Of a stretch of DNA of 64,000 nt, positions 63,023 through 64,000 are shown one piece after another. The notes under the pieces are model-generated. The model was not told the origin of the DNA. It saw only the letters and a program-made list of their open reading frames with translations, and made no database searches. Every line of letters starts with the position of its first letter. Position 1 is the first letter of the stretch. The stretch comes from Hyphomicrobium_A sp963759735. Its GTDB lineage: Bacteria; Pseudomonadota; Alphaproteobacteria; Rhizobiales; Hyphomicrobiaceae. The translations under genes were made by a program, and so were the position numbers. The stretch covers positions 124,001 through 188,000 of the forward strand of contig CAVXAF010000009.1 of assembly GCA_963759735.1 (NCBI GenBank), read 5' to 3'.

Positions 63023-64000
63023 TCAGGCGACTAAAACCCGGAAAAGCCCGCTAACGCGGCCCAAGGTCTCCCGCAGCCGGTCCTCCAGCTCGGTGAAGCT
63101 GGCCGCATCGCCGGCCTTGGCCAGGAGGTGCTTGAGGCCGGAGGGGGCGGTCTGGGGATCGAATTTGCCCTCCAGGCACAGCCGCAGGATCTGCGTCAGA
63201 TCATGCAGCAGCCGCGTCGCCGGGATCAGCACCTCGGCGTGCTCCCCGCTGAGCAATCCGGCATCGCGCAGTTTGCGGTAGGCTTCGATCGTGTTCGGAT
63301 CGAGCACCTCCGGATGGGCAGCCGCGTGCACGAGTTGCAGGTGCTGGACGATAAATTCGACGTCCACCAGCCCGCCGCGCACCTGCTTCAGCTCCCAGAT
63401 GTCGTCGGTGCCCTTTTCCTTGAAAATGCGCTCACGCATTTCCCGAACGTCGCCTGCAATCTTGGATCGATCGCGCGGCCATACCAAGGAGTCCCGCACG
63501 GCCGCCTCGACCTGCGCCTGCAATGCAGGTGGACCGGCGATGACGCGGGCGCGGGTGAGCGCCATGTGCTCCCAGGTCCAAGCCTGGCTGCGCTGGTAAT
63601 CGACGAACGTCTTCAGTTGCGTCGCAACCGGTCCTTGCTGGCCTGAAGGCCGCAGCCGCATGTCCACTTCATACAGCGTGCCCTCCGCGGTCGGCGCCGA
63701 CAGCGCGTTGATCAGCCGTTGCGTCAGGCGCGCGTAAAACTGGCTGGGGGCCAACGGCCGCGCGCCATCCGACTGCAAAGCCGTCGGGTCGAAATCGTAG
63801 ATGATGATGAGGTCGAGGTCAGAGCTGGCGGTCATCTCCCGGCCGCCCAGCTTGCCCATGGCGAGATACGGCCGCGCCGCCGCCCGGCACCACGCCATGC
63901 GCGCGCTCCAGCTCGCGCTCGACCGCGCGCTTCAATGCATCGATCAGCCGCTCGGCCAGCAACGCGTAGGCGCCACCCGCTTGGTTGGCCTTGAGCGCTC
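63023..64000 (-). CDS. glnE: Bifunctional glutamine synthetase adenylyltransferase/deadenylase, C-terminal part, one frameshift
   Basis: GlnE adenylylates and de-adenylylates glutamine synthetase to match nitrogen supply. The C-terminal end is visible: GREMTASSDLDLIIIYDFDP (nucleotidyltransferase metal motif), LYEVDMRLRPSGQQGPVATQ, YQRSQAWTWEHMALTRARVI, VRGGLVDVEFIVQHLQL. The start lies beyond base 64000. At about 63,870-63,890, within a GGC-rich stretch, the frame shifts: upstream reads ALLAERLIDALKRAVERELE then RAHGVVPGG and downstream reads RPYLAMGKLGGRE. One base explains both. The protein ends at 63023 (RVSGLFRVLVA). Confidence 0.92.

Noticed and set aside
1..64000. tRNA, rRNA, CRISPR, insertion sequences or prophage
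   Set aside because: No tRNA T-loop-like sequence with a matching acceptor stem, no repeat array with spacers and no transposase or integrase gene was recognised on reading; the holin-like gene belongs to a DUF883 cluster rather than a phage.

Overview
The window is a GC-rich piece of an alphaproteobacterial chromosome, most likely from a phototrophic member of the Hyphomicrobiales. This rests on the bacteriochlorophyll a gene order (bchF-N-B-H-L-M-lhaA-puhA-B-C-acsF), an aerR/ppsR regulatory pair, a CbbR-type regulator and typical alphaproteobacterial housekeeping genes. No IS element, prophage, CRISPR array, rRNA or tRNA gene was recognised.

Region 1 (1-23,100) is part of a photosynthesis gene cluster. 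From 15,120 down to 1,613 on the minus strand, eleven photosynthesis genes plus one small unknown gene form a superoperon in which most neighbours overlap by ATGA. It makes bacteriochlorophyllide precursors (bchF, N, B, H, L, M, acsF) and assembles the reaction centre and LH1 (lhaA, puhA, B, C). It ends at a strong intrinsic terminator at 1338-1368. Beyond it are two small membrane-protein genes and the first part of bciA (8-vinyl reductase), cut by the window edge. Divergent from bchF lie aerR (B12-binding antirepressor) and ppsR (redox repressor). Next come a convergent alpha/beta-hydrolase gene and the plus-strand operon bchG-bch2-bchP-tspO plus a small membrane protein. PpsR-type palindromes (TGT-N12-ACA and near matches) lie between bchF and aerR and between the hydrolase gene and bchG.

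Region 2 (23,100-29,750) holds a CbbR-like regulator without neighbouring cbb genes, a CbbY-like HAD protein that has lost catalytic residues, two tandem CBS-pair proteins, small membrane or secreted proteins, and a CopG regulator with a PHB-depolymerase-type esterase.

Region 3 (29,750-50,950) holds the carboxyspermidine pathway pair, a DEAD-box helicase, a large MscS-type channel, HrpB, 3-methyladenine glycosylase, a two-gene LigD/ligase locus, a zinc alcohol dehydrogenase, a UvrD-type helicase, ArsC, an SDR and a pirin.

Region 4 (50,950-64,000) holds DUF883/holin-like envelope proteins with an AI-2E family transporter, a membrane GTPase, a lone receiver protein, PepN, a kinase with a degenerate ATPase domain, an ECF-sigma/anti-sigma-like/periplasmic-sensor operon and the 3' part of glnE.

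Reading frames break in at least nine otherwise well conserved genes (bchH three times; the MscS channel three times; hrpB twice; bchG, the DEAD-box helicase, both ligase-locus genes, the glycosylase and glnE once each). Because essential and housekeeping genes are hit and both flanks remain conserved, uncorrected sequencing indels are the simplest explanation. These genes are annotated over their full span and marked.
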